64,000 nt of DNA, from contig NC_079879.1 in assembly GCF_029227915.1 (NCBI RefSeq), positions 32,308,501 through 32,372,500 on the forward strand, read 5' to 3'. This DNA is from Hydractinia symbiolongicarpus (Eukaryota > Cnidaria > Hydrozoa > Anthoathecata > Hydractiniidae). The notes beneath the pieces are model-generated. The model did not search any database and was not told the DNA's origin. It worked only from the letters and a program-made list of their open reading frames with translations. Position 1 is the stretch's first letter; each line of letters opens with the position of its first letter. A program made the translations under genes and the position numbers. Shown one piece after another: positions 38,378-52,142 of the stretch.

Positions 38378-40240
38378 AGAATCAGTTTCAAAAACTACAT
38401 CTCATTGACTTACTAACGGTATCAGTCCGTTTCACCTACAACGGATGCGTCACCTATATGTACCAACATGTATTTAGCGATATGTTTCTGATGATACTAG
38501 GTTGCATGGCTTTTAACGGTGGAACGATTGACTATGGGACTTAATTGAACTGATTTTAGACTTTAAACTTATAAATGTGATAAATGAGACAATTGGATTC
38601 CCAGAAGTAACATTCTTCTTAATTTGACATGATTGCTGTAACTCAGCGATAACACTGGCCGCTGTGATAGCGCTTTATTTAAAACTGTAAATAAATAAGT
38701 CATTTTTCACGGTGGGACCAATCCTAGCCGTTAGCGCGCGCTGAAGAAATAGAGAAAGTTTTGAAAACTACATTTCATTGACTTTCCAACGGTCTCAGTC
38801 CGTTTGAGTTACAACGGTTTGCGTCACATATTCGTACCACCATGTATTTAGCGATACGTTTCTGATGTTACTAGGTTGCATCGGTTTTAACAGTGGAACG
38901 ATTGACTATGGGACTTAATTGAACTGATTTTAGACTTTAAACTTATAAATGTGATAAATGAGACAATTGGACCCCCAGAAGTAACATTCTTCTTAATTTG
39001 ACATGATTGCTCGAACTCAGCGGTTACACTGGGCGCTGTGGTAGCGCTTTACTTAAAAATGTAAATTAATAATTCATTTTTTACTGTCGGACCAATCCTA
39101 ACCGTTAGCGAACGCTGAAGAAATAGAGACAACTTCAAAAATTACATTTCATTGACTTTGTAACGGTATCAATCTGTTTGAGTTACAACGGTTGCGTCAC
39201 CTATTCGTCCAACATGAATTGAGCGATATTTTTCTGATATTGCTAGGTTGCATCGCTTTTAACAGTGAAAAGATTGACTGTGGGACTTAATTGAACTGAT
39301 TTTGGACTTTTGACCTTATATACGTGATAAATGAGACAATTGGACCCCCAGAAGTAACATTCTTCTTAATTTGACATGATTGCTCGAACTCAGCGATTAC
39401 ACTGGGCGCTGTGGTAGCGCTTTACTTAAAAATGTAATTAAATAAGTAATTTTTTACTGTCGGACCAATCCTAACCGTTAGCGAGCGCTGAAGAAATAGA
39501 GACAACTTCAAAAATTACATTTCATTGACTTTGTAACGGTATCAATCTGTTTGAGTTACAACGGTTGCGTCACCTATTCGTCCAACATGAATTGAGCGAT
39601 ATTTTTCGTATATTGCTAGGTTGCATCGCTTTTACCAGTGAAAAGATTGACTGTGGGACTTAATCGAACTGATTTTGGACTTTGACCTTATATACGTGAT
39701 AAATGAGCCTATTGGACTCCAAGAAATAACATTCTTCTTAATTTGACATGATTGCTGGAACTCAGCGATTACACTGGCCGCTGTGATAGCGCTTTATTTA
39801 AAACTGTAGATAACCAAGTTATTTTTTACGTTGGGACCAATCCTAGCCATTAGCCTGCGCTGAAGAAATAGAGACAGTTTGGAAAACTACATTTCATTGA
39901 CTTTCTAACGGTATCAGTCCGTTTGAGTTACAACGGTTGCGTAACATTTTCGTACCAACTTATATTTAGCGATATGTTTCGGATATTACTAGGCTACATC
40001 GCTTTTAACAGTGAAACGACTGACTGTGGGCTTAAATTGAACTGACTTTGGACTTTGACCTTATAAATGTGTTAAATGAGCCAATTGGACTCCAAGAAGT
40101 AACATTTTTCATAATTTCACACGATTGTTGGAACTCAGCGATTACACTGGCCGCTGTGATAGCGCTTTATTTAAAACTGTAGATAAATAAGTCATATTTT
40201 ACTGTGGGACAAATTCTAACCGTTAGCGCGCTGACGAAAT

Positions 40241-40613
40241 AGAGAAAGTTTCAAGAACTACATTTCATTGACTTTCTAACGGCATCAGTCCGTTTGAGTT
40301 ACAACGGTTGCGTCACATATTCGTATCAACATGTATTTAGCGATATGTTTCTGATATTACTAGGTTGCATCGCTTTTAACCGTGAAAAGATTGACTGTGT
40401 GACTTAATTGAACTGATTTTTGACTTTGACCTTTTATATGTGATAAATGAGCCTATTGAACTCCTAGAAATAACATTCTTCTTAATTTAACATGATTGCT
40501 GGAACTCAGCGATTACACTGGCCGCTGTGATAGCGCTTTATTTAAAACTGTAGAAAAATAAGTCATTTTTTACTGTGGGACCAATCCTAGCCGTTAGCTC
40601 GCGCTGAAGAAAT
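40241..40613. repeat. Reference monomer, class E (373 bp)
   Basis: Diagnostic for class E: head AGAGAAAGTTTCAAGAAC, CGGCATCAGTCC in many copies, TTCGTATCAACATG, GCTTTTAACCGTGAAAAG, GACTGTGTGACTT, TATATGTGATAAATG, CTGTAGAAAAATAAG and tail TTAGCTCGCGCTG. E is normally followed by F. Where E is followed directly by G, an E/F chimera shows that one monomer has been lost. Confidence 0.8.
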
Positions 40614-41271
40614 AGAGACAGTTTCAAAGACTATATTTCTTTGACTTTCTAACAGTATCAGTCCGTTTGAGTTACAAGGTTGCTTCACATATTCGTACCA
40701 AAATGGATGTAGCAATATGTTTCAGATATTACTAGGTTACATCGCTTTCAACAGTGAAACGATTGACTGTGGGACTTAATTGAACTGATTTTGGACTTTG
40801 ACCTTATTAATGTGATAAATAAGCCAATTCGACTCCAAGAAATAACATTCTTCTTAATTTGACATGATTGCTGTAACTCAGCGATTACACTAGTCGGTGT
40901 GATAGCACTTTATTTAAAAGTTTAGATGAATAAGTCATTTTTTACTGTGGGACAAATCCTAGCCGTTAGCGCGCTGACGAAGTAAAATCAGTTTCAAAAA
41001 CTACATCTCATTGACTTACTAACGGTATCAGTCCGTTTCACCTACAACGGATGCGTCACCTATATGTACCAACATGTATTTAGCGATATGTTTCTGATAT
41101 TACGAGGTTGCATTGCTTTTAACGGTGAAACGATTGACTGTGGGACTTAATTGAAATGGTTTGGACATTGACTTTGTTAATGTGATAAATGAGACAATTG
41201 GATCCCCAGAAGTAACATTCTTCTTAATTTGACATGATTGCTCTAACTCAGCGATTACACTGGGCGCTGGG

Positions 41272-41805
41272 GTAGTGCTTTATTTAAAAGTGTAGATAAA
41301 TATCAGTTTTAACTGTGGGACCAATCCTAGCCGTTAGCGCGCGCTGAAGAAATAGAGAAAGTTTCGAAAACTACATTTCATTGTCTTTCTAACGGTATCA
41401 GTCCGTTTGAGTTACAACGGGTTGCGTCACATCTTTGTATCAACATGTGTTTAGCGATATGTTTCTGATATTACTAGGTTCCATTGCTTTTAACAGTGAA
41501 ACGATTGACTGTGTGACTTAATTGAACTGATTTTAGACTTCAAACTTATAAATGTGATAAATGAGACAATTGGACTACAAGAAATAACATTCTTTTTGAT
41601 TTGACATGATTGCTCGACTTCAGCTATTACACTGGGCTCTGTGGTGGTGCTATGTTTAAAAGTGTAGATAAATAAGTCAGTTTTAACTGTGGGACCAATC
41701 CTAGCCGTTAGCGCGCGCTGAAGAAATAGAGAAAGTTTCAAAAACTACATTTCATTGACTTTCTAACGGTATCAGTCCGTTTGAGTTACAACGGTTGCGT
41801 CACAT
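41272..41805. repeat. Core of duplicated M-N block, copy 1
   Basis: No difference was seen between this stretch and the one 2975 bp downstream (44247-44780). The first differences are GGCGCTGGGGTAG against GGCGCTGTGGTAG on the left and CACATTGTCG against CACATATTCG on the right. Both copies carry a short deletion in AAATATCAGTTTTAAC, which makes the preceding G unit 370 bp. Confidence 0.85.
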
Positions 41806-44800
41806 TGTCGTACCAACATGCATTTAGCGATATGTTTCTGATATTACTAGGTTGCATTGCTTTTAACGGTGAAACGATTGACTGTGGGACTTAATTGAAC
41901 TGATTTTGGACTTTGACCTTATTAATGTGTTAAATGAGCCAATTGGACTCCAAAAAGTAACATTTTTCATAATTTCACACGATTGTTGGAACTCAGCGAT
42001 TACACTGGCCGCTGTGATAGCGCTTTATTTAAAACTGTAGATAAATAAGTCATATTTTACTGTGGGACAAATTCTACCCGTTAGCGCGCTGACGAAATAG
42101 AGAAAGTTTCAAGAACTACATTTCATTGACTTTCTAACGGCATCAGTCCGTTTGAGTTACAACGGTTGCGTCACATATTCGTATCAACATGTATTTAGCG
42201 ATATGTTTCTGATATTACTAGGTTGCATCGCTTTTAACCGTGAAAAGATTGACTGTGTGACTTAATTGAACTGATTTTTGACTTTGACCTTTTATATGTG
42301 ATAAATGAGCCTATTGAACTCCAAGAAATAACATTCTTCTTAATTTGACATGATTGCTGGAACTCAGCGATTACACTGCCGCTGTGATAGCGCTTTATTA
42401 AAAACTGTAAATAAATAAGTCATTTTTAACTGTGGGACCAATCCTGGCCGTTAGCGTGCGCTGAAGAAATAGAGAAAGTTTTGAAAACTACATGTCATTG
42501 ACTTTCCAACGGTATCAGTCCGTTTGAGTTACAACAGTTGCGTCACATATTCGTACCAACATGTATTTAGCGATATGTTTCTGATGATACTAGGTTGCAT
42601 CGCTTTTAACAGTGGAACGATTGACTATGGGACTTAATTGAACTGATTTTAGACTTTAAACTTATAAATGTGATAAATGAGACAATTGGACACCCAGAAA
42701 TAACATTCTTCTTAATTTGACATGATTGCTCGAACTCAGCGTTTACAATGGCCGCTGTGGTAGCGCTTTACTTAAAAATGTAAATAAATAAGTCATTTTT
42801 TACTGTCGGACCAATCCTAACCGTTAGCGAGCGCTGAAGAAATAGAGACAACTTCAAAAATTACATTTCATTGACTTTGTAACGGTATCAATCTGTTTGA
42901 GTTACAACGGTTGCGTCACCTACTCGTCCAACATGAATTGAGCGATATTTTTCTGATATTGCTAGGTTGCATCGCTTTTAACAGTGAAAAGATTGACTGT
43001 GGGAATTAATTGAAATGATTTTAGACTTTGACCTTATATACGTGATAAATGAGCCTATTGGACTCCAAGAAATAACATTCTTTTTAATTTGACATGATTG
43101 CTGGAACTCAGCGATTACACTGGCCGCTGTGATAGCGCTTTATTTAAAACTGTAGATAACAAAGTTATTTTTTACTTTGGGACCAATCCTAGCCGTTAGC
43201 CCGCGCTGAAGAAATAGAGACAGTTTGGAAAACTACATTTCATTGACTTTCTAACGGTATCAGTCCGTTTGAGTTACAACGGTTGCGTAACATTTTCGTA
43301 CCAACTTATATTTAGCGATATGTTTCTGATATTACTAGGCTACATCGCTTTTAACAGTGAAACGACTGACTGTGGGATTAAATTGAACTGACTTTGGACT
43401 TTAAACTTATAAATGTGATAAATGAGACAATTGGACTCCAAGAAATAACATTCTTCTTAATTTGACATGATTGCTGGAACTCAGCGATTACACTGGCCGC
43501 TGTAACAGCGCTTTATTTAAAACTGTAGAAAAATAAGTCATTTTTTACTGTGGGACCAATCCTAGTCGTTAGCTCGCGCTGAAGAAATAGAGACAGTTTC
43601 AAAGACTATATTTCTTTGACTTTCTAACAGTATCAGTCGGTTTGAGTTACAAGGTTGCTTCACATATTTGTACCAAAATGGATGTAGCAATATGTTTCAG
43701 ATATTACTAGGTTACATCGCTTTCAACAGTGAAACGATTGACTGTGGGACTTAATTGAACTGATTTTGGACTTTGACCTTATTAATGTGATAAATAAGCC
43801 AACTCGACTCCAAGAAATAACATTCTTCTTAATTTGACATGATTGCTGTAACTCAGCGATTACACTAGTCGGTGTGATAGCGCTTTATTTAAAAGTTTAG
43901 ATGAATAAGTCATTTTTTACTGTGGGACAAATCCAAGCCGTTAGCGCGCTGACGAAGTAGAATCAGTTTCAAAAACTACATCTCATTGACTTACTAACGG
44001 TATCAGTCCGTTTCACCTACAACGGATGCGTCACCTATATGTACCAACATGTATTTAGCGATATGTTTCTGATATTACGCGGTTGCATTGCTTTTAACGG
44101 TGAAACGATTGACTGTGGGACTTAATTGAAATGGTTTGGACATTGACTTTGTTAATGTGATAAATGAGACAATTGGATCCCCAGAAGTAAAATTCTTCTT
44201 AATTTGACATGATTGCTCTAACTCAGCGATTACACTGGGCGCTGTGGTAGTGCTTTATTTAAAAGTGTAGATAAATATCAGTTTTAACTGTGGGACCAAT
44301 CCTAGCCGTTAGCGCGCGCTGAAGAAATAGAGAAAGTTTCGAAAACTACATTTCATTGTCTTTCTAACGGTATCAGTCCGTTTGAGTTACAACGGGTTGC
44401 GTCACATCTTTGTATCAACATGTGTTTAGCGATATGTTTCTGATATTACTAGGTTCCATTGCTTTTAACAGTGAAACGATTGACTGTGTGACTTAATTGA
44501 ACTGATTTTAGACTTCAAACTTATAAATGTGATAAATGAGACAATTGGACTACAAGAAATAACATTCTTTTTGATTTGACATGATTGCTCGACTTCAGCT
44601 ATTACACTGGGCTCTGTGGTGGTGCTATGTTTAAAAGTGTAGATAAATAAGTCAGTTTTAACTGTGGGACCAATCCTAGCCGTTAGCGCGCGCTGAAGAA
44701 ATAGAGAAAGTTTCAAAAACTACATTTCATTGACTTTCTAACGGTATCAGTCCGTTTGAGTTACAACGGTTGCGTCACATATTCGTACCAACATGCATTT

Positions 44801-46188
44801 AGCGATATGTTTCTGATATTACTAGGTTGCATTGCTTTTAACGGTGAAACGATTGACTGTGGGACTTAATTGAACTGATTTTGGACTTTGACCTTATTAA
44901 TGTGTTAAATGAGCCAATTGGACTCCAAGAAGTAACATTTTTCATAATTTCACACGATTGTTGGAACTCAGCGATTACACTGGCCGCTGTGATAGCGCTT
45001 TATTTAAAACTGTAGATAAATAAGTCATATTTTACTGTGGGACAAATTCTAGCCGTTAGCGCGCTGACGAAATAGAGAAAGTTTCAAGAACTACATTTCA
45101 TTGACTTTCTAACGGCATCAGTCCGTTTGAGTTACAACGGTTGCGTCACATATTCGTATCAACATGTATTTAGCGATATGTTTCTGATATTACTAGGTTG
45201 CATCGCTTTTAACCGTGAAAAGATTGACTGTGTGACTTAATTGAACTGATTTTTGACTTTGACCTTTTATATGTGATAAATGAGCCTATTGAACTCCAAG
45301 AAATAACATTCTTCTTAATTTGACATGATTGCTGGAACTCAGCGATTACACTGGCCGCTGTGATAGCGCTTTATTTAAAACTGTAGAAAAATAAGTCATT
45401 TTTTACTGTGGGACCAATCCTAGCCGTTAGCTCGCGCTGAAGAAATAGACACAGTTTCAAAGACTATATCTCTTTGACTTTCTAACAGTATCAGTCCGTT
45501 TGAGTTACAAGGTTGCTTCACATATTCGTACCAAAATGGATGTAGTAATATGTTTCAGATATTACTAGGTTACATCGCTTTCAACAGTGAAACGATTGAC
45601 TGTGGGACTTAATTGAACTGATTTTGGACTTTGACCTTATTAATGTGATAAATAAGCCAATTCGACTCCAAGAAATAACATTCATCTTAATTTGACATGA
45701 TTGCTGTAACTCAGCGATTACACTAGTCGGTGTGATAGCGCTTTATTTAAAAGTTTAGATGAATAAGTCATTTTTTACTGTGGGACAAATCCTAGCCGTT
45801 AGCGCGCTGACGAAGTAGAATCAGTTTCAAAAACTACATCTCATTGACTTACTAACGGTATCAGTCCGTTTCACCTACAACGGATGCGTCACCTATATGT
45901 ACCAACATGTATTTAGCGATATGTTTCTGATATTACGAGGTTGCATTGCTTTTAACGGTGAAACGATTGACTGTGGGACTTAATTGAAATGGTTTGGACA
46001 TTGACTTTGTTAATGCGATAAATGAGACAATTGGATCCCCAGAAGTAACATTCTTCTTAATTTGACATAATTGCTCTAACTCAGCGATTACACTGGGCGC
46101 TGTGGTAGCGCTTTACTTAAAAATGTAAATAAATAAGTCATTTTTTACTGTCGGACCAATCCTAACCGTTAGCGAGCGCTGAAGAGAT
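41354..46188. repeat. Duplicated F-G-M-N-E block (offset 2975 bp)
   Basis: Monomer starts and classes: 41354 M, 41728 N, 42099 E, 42471 I/J, 42844 H, 43216 D, 43589 F, 43959 G, 44329 M, 44703 N, 45074 E, 45447 F, 45817 G/L. The units at 40614, 40984, 41354, 41728 and 42099 match 43589, 43959, 44329, 44703 and 45074 at an offset of 2975 bp. M is C-like with ACGGGTTGCGTCACATCTTT and GCTATGTTTAAAAG. N starts like A, has ATGCATTTAGC and ends like D. Between the copies lie I/J, H and D units of a different origin. No gene is present. Confidence 0.82.
44247..44780. repeat. Core of duplicated M-N block, copy 2
   Basis: This is the copy of 41272-41805. Similarity extends on both sides, from about 43540 to about 45350, with scattered substitutions. 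It ends on the right where the first copy changes from E to an I-like tail (TTATTAAAAACTGTAAATAA) near 42380. Confidence 0.85.
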
Positions 46189-46933
46189 AGAGACAACTTC
46201 AAAAATTACATTTCATTGACTTTGTAACGGTATCAATCTGTTTGAGTTACAACTGTTGCGTCACCTATTCGTCCAACATGAATTGAGCGATATTTTTCGT
46301 ATATTGCTAGGTTGCATCGCTTTTAACAGTGAAAAGATTGACTGTGGGACTTAATTGAACTGATTTTGGACTTTGACCTTATATACGTGATAAATGAGCC
46401 TATTGGACTCCAAGAAATAACATTCTTCTTAATTTGACATGGTTGCTGGAACTCAGCGATTACACTGGCCGCTGTAATAGCGCTTTATTTAAAACTGTAG
46501 ATAACCAAGTTATTTTTTACTTTGGGACCAATCCTAGCCGTTAGCCCGCGCTGAAGAAATAGAGACAGTTTGGAAAACTACATTTCATTGACTTTCTAAC
46601 GGTATCAGTCCGTTTGAGTTACAACGGTTGCGTAACATTTTCGTACCAACTTATATTTAGCGATATGTTTCTGATATTACTAGGCTACATCGCTTTTAAC
46701 AGTGAAACGACTGACTGTGGGATTAAATTGAACTGACTTTGGACTTTAAACTTATAAATGTGATAAATGAGACAATTGGACCCCCAGAAGTAACATTCTT
46801 CTTAATTTGACATGATTGCTCGAACTCAGCGATTACACTGGGCGCTGTGGTAGCGCTTTACTTAAAAATGTAAATAAATAAGTCATTTTTTACTGTCGGA
46901 CCAATCCTAACCGTTAGCGAGCGCTGAAGAAAT

Positions 46934-47304
46934 AGAGACAACTTCAAAAATTACATTTCAATGACTTTGTAACGGTATCAATCTGTTTGAGTTACAACGG
47001 TTGCGTAACATTTTCGTACCAACTTATATTTAGCGATATGTTTCTGATATTACTAGGCTACATTGCTTTTAACAGTGAAACGACTGACTGTGGGATTAAA
47101 TTGAACTGACTTTGGACTTTGACCTTATAAATGTGTTAAATGAGCCAATTGGACTCCAAGAAGTAACATTTTTCATAATTTGACACGATTGTTGGAACTC
47201 AGCGATTACACTGGCCGCTGTGATAGCGCTTTATTTAAAACTGTAGATAAATAAGTCATATTTTACTGCGGGACAAATTCTAGCCGTTAGCGCGCTGACG
47301 AAAT
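46934..47304. repeat. Chimeric monomer H/D
   Basis: The head is class H (CTTCAAAAATTACATTTC, TTTGTAACGG, CAATCTG) and the rest is class D (GCGTAACATTTTCG, CCAACTTATATTTAGC). The switch lies in the shared GAGTTACAACGGTTGCGT, about 46990-47006. The length of 371 bp matches D. The same chimera occurs at 52143. Confidence 0.87.
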
Positions 47305-47675
47305 AGAGAAAGTTTGAAGAACTACATTTCATTGACTTTCTAACGACATCAGTCCGTTTGAGTTACAACAGTTGCGTCACATATTCGTATCAACATGTAT
47401 TTAGCGATATGTTTCTGATATTACTAGGTTGCATCGCTTTTAACCGTGAAAAGATTGACTGTGTGACTTAATTGAACTGATTTTTGACTTTGACCTTTTA
47501 TATGTGATAAATGAGCCTATTGGACTCCAAGAAATAACATTCTTCTTAATTTGACATGATTGCTGTAACTCAGCGATTACACTAGTCGGTGTGATAGCGC
47601 TTTATTTAAAAGTTTAGATGAATAAGTCATTTTTTACTGTGGGACAAATCCTAGCCGTTAGCGCGCTGACGAAGT
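47305..47675. repeat. Chimeric monomer E/F
   Basis: It starts as E (TTCGTATCAAC, TTTTAACCGTG) and ends as F (GCTGTAACTCAGC, CACTAGTCGGTGTG, AAGTTTAGATGAATAAG, CTGACGAAGTAGAATC). The switch lies between about 47525 and 47566, and the next unit is G. The parallel segment in the next copy (52514-53256) has separate E and F monomers, so one monomer is missing here or was gained there. Confidence 0.85.
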
Positions 47676-50281
47676 AGAATCAGTTTCAAAAACTACATCT
47701 CATTGACTTACTAACGGTATCAGTCCGTTTCACCTACAACGGATGCGTCACCTATATGTACCAACATGTATTTAGCGATATGTTTCTGATATTACGAGGT
47801 TGCATTGCTTTTAACGGTGAAACGATTGACTGTGGGACTTAATTGAAATGGTTTGGACATTGACTTTGATAATGTGATAAATGAGACAATTGGATCCCCA
47901 GAAGTGACATTCTTCTTAATTTGACATGGTTGCTGTAACTCAGCGATAACACTGGCCGCTGTGATAGCGCTTTATTAAAAACTGTAAATAAATAAGTCAT
48001 TTTTAACTGTGGGACCAATCCTAGCCGTTAGCGCGTGCTGAAGAAATAGAGAAAGTTTTGAAAACTACATTTCATTGACTTTCCAACGGTATCAGTCCGT
48101 TTGAGTTACAACGGTTGCGTCACATATTCGTACCAACATGTATTTACCGATATGTTTCTGATGATACTAGGTTGCATCGCTTTTAACGGTGGAACGATTG
48201 ACTATGGGACTTAATTGAACTGATTTTAGACTTTAAACTTATAAATGTGATAAATGAGACAATTGGATACCCAGAAATAACATTCTTTTTAATTTGACAT
48301 GATTGCTCGAACTCAGCGTTTACACTGGCCGCTGTGGTAGCGCTTTAGTTAAAAATGTAAATGAATAAGTCATTTTTTACTGTCGGACCAATCCTAACCG
48401 TTAGCGAGCGCTGAAGAAATAGAGACAACTTTAAAAATTACATTTCATTGACTTTGTAACGGTATCAATCTGTTTGAGTTACAACGGTTGCGTCACCTAT
48501 TCGTCCAACATGAATTGAGCGATATTTTTCTGATATTGGTAGGTTGCATCGCTTTTAACAGTGAAAAGATTGACTGTGGGACTTAATTGAACTGATTTTG
48601 GACTTTGGCCTTATATACGTGATAAATGAGCCTATTGGACTCCAAGAAATAACATTCTTTTTAATTTGACATGATTGCTGGAACTCAGCGATTACACTGG
48701 CCGCTGTGATAGCGCTTTATTTAAAACTGTAGATAACCAAGTTATTTTTTACTTTGGGACCAATCCTAGCCGTTAGCCCGCGCTGAAGAAATAGAGACAG
48801 TTTGGAAAACTACATTTCATTGACTTTCTAACGGTATCAGTCCGTTTGAGTTACAACGGTTGCGTAACATTTTCGTACCAACTTATATTTAGCGATATGT
48901 TTCTGATATTACTAGGCTACATCGCTTTTAACAGTGAAACGACTGACTGTGGGATTAAATTGAACTGACTTTGGACTTTAAACTTATAAATGTGATAAAT
49001 GAGACAATTGGACCCCCAGAAGTAACATTCTTCTTAATTTGACATGATTGCTCGAACTCAGCGATTACACTGGGCGCTGTGGTAGCGCTTTACTTAAAAA
49101 TGTAAATAAATAAGTCATTTTTTACTGTCGGACCAATCCTAACCGTTAGCGAGCGCTGAAGAAATAGAGACAACTTCAAAAATTACATTTCATTGACTTT
49201 GTAACGGTATCAATCTGTTTGAGTTACAACGGTTGCGTCACCTATTCGTCCAACATGAATTGAGCGATAATTTTCGTATATTGCTAGGTTGCATCGCTTT
49301 TAACAGTGAAAAGATTGACTGTGGGACTTAATTGAACTGATTTTGGACTTTGACCTTATATACGTGATAAATGAGCCTATTGGACTCCAAGAAATAACAT
49401 TCTTCTTAATTTGACATGAGTGCTGGAACTCAGCGATTACACTGGCTGCTGTGATAGCGCTTTATTTAAAACTGTAGATAACCAAGTTATTTTTTACGTT
49501 GGGACCAATCCTAGCCGTTAGCCCGCGCTGAAGAAATAGAGACAGTTTGGAAAACTACATTTCATTGACTTTCTAACGGTATCAGTCCGTTTGAGTTACA
49601 ACGGTTGCGTAACATTTTCGTACCAACTTATATTTAGCGATATGTTTCTGATATTACTAAGCTACATCGCTTTTAACAGTGAAACGACTGACTGTGGGAT
49701 TAAATTGAACTGACTTTGGACTTTGACCTTATAAATGTGTTAAATGAGCCAATTGGACTCCAAGAAGTAACATTTTTCATAATTTGACACGATTGTTGGA
49801 ACTCAGCGATTACACTGGCCGCTGTGATAGCGCTTTATTTAAAACTGTAGATAAATAAGTCATATTTTACTGTGGGACAAATTCTAGCCGTTAGCGCGCT
49901 GACGAAATAGAGAAAGTTTCAAGAACTAAATTTCATTGACTTTCTAACGACATCAGTCCGTTTGAGTTACAACGGTTGCGTCACATATTCGTGTCAACAT
50001 GTATTTAGCGATATGTTTCTGATATTACTAGGTTGCATCGCTTTTAACCGTGAAAAGGATGACTGTGTGACTTAATTGAACTGATTTTGGACTTTGGCCT
50101 TTTATATGTGATAAATGAGCCTATTGGACTCCAAGAAATAACATTCTTCTTAATTTGACATGATTGCTGGAACTCAGCGATTACACTGGCCGCTGCGATA
50201 GCGCTTTATTTAAAACTGTAGAAAAATAAGTCATTTTTTACTGTGGGACCAATCCTAGCCGTTAGCTCGCGCTGAAGAAAT

Positions 50282-50651
50282 AGAGACAGTTTCAAAGACT
50301 ATATTTCTTTGACTTTCTAACAGTATCAGTCCGTTTGAGTTACAAGGTTGCTTCACATATTCGTACCAAAATGGATGTAGCAGTATGTTTCAGATATTAC
50401 TAGGTTACATCGCTTTCAACAGTGAAACGATTGACTGTGGGACTTAATTGAACTGATTTTGGACTTTGACCTTATTAATGTGATAAATAAGCCAATTCGA
50501 CTCCAAGAAATAACATTCTTCTTAATTTGACATGATTGCTGTAACTCAGCGATTACACTAGTCGGTGTGATAGCGGTTTATTTAAAAGTTTAGATGAATA
50601 AGTCATTTTTTACTGTGGGACAAATCCTAGCCGTTAGCGCGCTGACGAAGT
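50282..50651. repeat. Reference monomer, class F (370 bp)
   Basis: Diagnostic for class F: head ACAGTTTCAAAGACTATATT, TCTTTGACTTTCTAACAG, ACAAGGTTGCTTCAC, TACCAAAATGGATGTAGCA, TTTCAGATATTACTAGG, CGCTTTCAACAG, TTATTAATGTGATAAATAAG, CAATTCGACTCC, CACTAGTCGGTGTG, AAGTTTAGATGAATAAG and tail GCGCTGACGAAGTAGAATC. It is followed by class G. Confidence 0.82.
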
Positions 50652-51023
50652 AGAATCAGTTTCACAAACTACATCTCATTGACTTACTAACGGTATCAGT
50701 CCGTTTCTCCTACAACGGATGCGTCACCTATATGTACCAACATGTATTTAGCGATATGTTTCTGATATTACGAGGTTGCATTGCTTTTAACGGTGAAACG
50801 ATTGACTGTGGGACTTAATTGAAATAGTTTGGACATTGACTTTGTTAATGTGATAAATGAGACAATTGGATCCCCAGAAGTAACATTCTTCTTAATTTGA
50901 CATGGTTGCTGTAACTCAGCGATAACACTGGCCGCTGTGATAGCGCTTTATTAAAAACTGTAAATAAATAAGTCATTTTTAACTGTGGGACCAATCCTAG
51001 CCGTTAGCGCGCGCTGAAGAAAT

Positions 51024-51395
51024 AGAGAAAGTTTTGAAAACTACATTTCATTGACTTTCCAACGGTATCAGTCCGTTTCAGTTACAACGGTTGCGTCACA
51101 TATTCGTACCAACATGTATTTAGCGATATGTTTCTGATAATACTAGGTTGCATCGCTTTTAACGGTGGAACAATTGACTATGGGACTTAATTGAACTGAT
51201 TTTAGACTTTAAACTTATAAATGTGATAAATGAGACAATTGGACACCCAGAAATAACATTCTTCTTAATTTGACATGATTGCTCGAACTCAGCGTTTACA
51301 CTGGCCGCTGTGGTAGCGCTTTACTTAAAAATGTAGATAAATAAATCATTTTTTACTGTGGGACAATCCTAGCCGTTAGCCCGCGCTGAAGAAAT
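51024..51395. repeat. Reference monomer, class I (372 bp)
   Basis: Diagnostic for class I: head AGAGAAAGTTTTGAAAAC, GACTTTCCAACGG, ACACCCAGAAATAAC, CTCAGCGTTTACACTGG and AAATAAATCATTTTTTAC. Copies at 31675, 34283, 51769 and 56981 share this head but continue with GGTCTCAG and ACGGTTTGCGTC, like class C. Class I is therefore itself a mixture of at least two sub-variants. Confidence 0.65.
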
Positions 51396-52142
51396 AGAGA
51401 CAGTTTGGAAAACTAAATTTCATTGACTTTCCAACGGTATCAGTCCGTTTGAGTTATAACGGTTGCGTCACATATTCGTACCAACATGTATTTAGCGATA
51501 TGTTTCTGATGATACTAGGTTGCATGGCTTTTAACGGTGGAACGATTGACTATGGGACTTAATTGAACTGATTTTAGACTTTAAACTTATAAATGTGATA
51601 AATGAGACAATTGGATCCCCAGAAGTAACATTCTTCTTAATTTGACATGATTGCTGTAACTCAGCGATAACACTGGCCGCTGTGATAGCGCTTTATTTAA
51701 AACTGTAAATAAATAAGTCATTTTTAACTGTGGGACCAATCCTAGCCGTTTGCGCGCGCTGAAGAAATAGAGAAAGTTTTGAAAACCACATTTCATTGAC
51801 TTTCCAACGGTCTCAGTCCGTTTGAGTTACAACGGTTTGCGTCACATATTCGTACCAACATGTCTTTAGCGATATGTTTCTGATATTACTAGGTTGCATC
51901 GCTTTTAACAGTGAAACGATTGACTGTGTGACTTAATTGAACTGATTTTAGACTTCAAACTTATAAATGTGATAAATGAGACAATTAGACCCCAAGAAAT
52001 AACATTCTTCTTAATTTGACATGATTGTTCGACTTTACCTATTACACTGTGCTCTGTGGTGGTGCTAAATTTAAAAGTGTAAATAAATAAGTCATTTTTT
52101 ACTGTCGGACCAATCCTAACCGTTAGCGAGCGCTGAAGAAAT

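Larger units (their letters stand above)
36328..41353. repeat. 7-mer higher-order repeat (2605 bp), two copies
   Basis: Monomer starts and classes: 36520 H/L, 36893 H, 37265 D, 37636 E, 38009 F, 38378 G/J, 38751 I/L, then 39125 H/L, 39498 H, 39870 D, 40241 E, 40614 F, 40984 G. Comparing 36328-37128 with 38933-39733 by eye gave one mismatch (36536 G against A). Shared private variants are TAAATTAATAATTC, AGCGAACGCTG, GGACTTTTGACC, GTAATTAAATAAGTAA, TTTTACCAGTG, TTAATCGAACTG and AGCCATTAGCC. Similarity continues, with more differences, to about 38490/41095, where the first copy switches from G to J. Confidence 0.88.
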
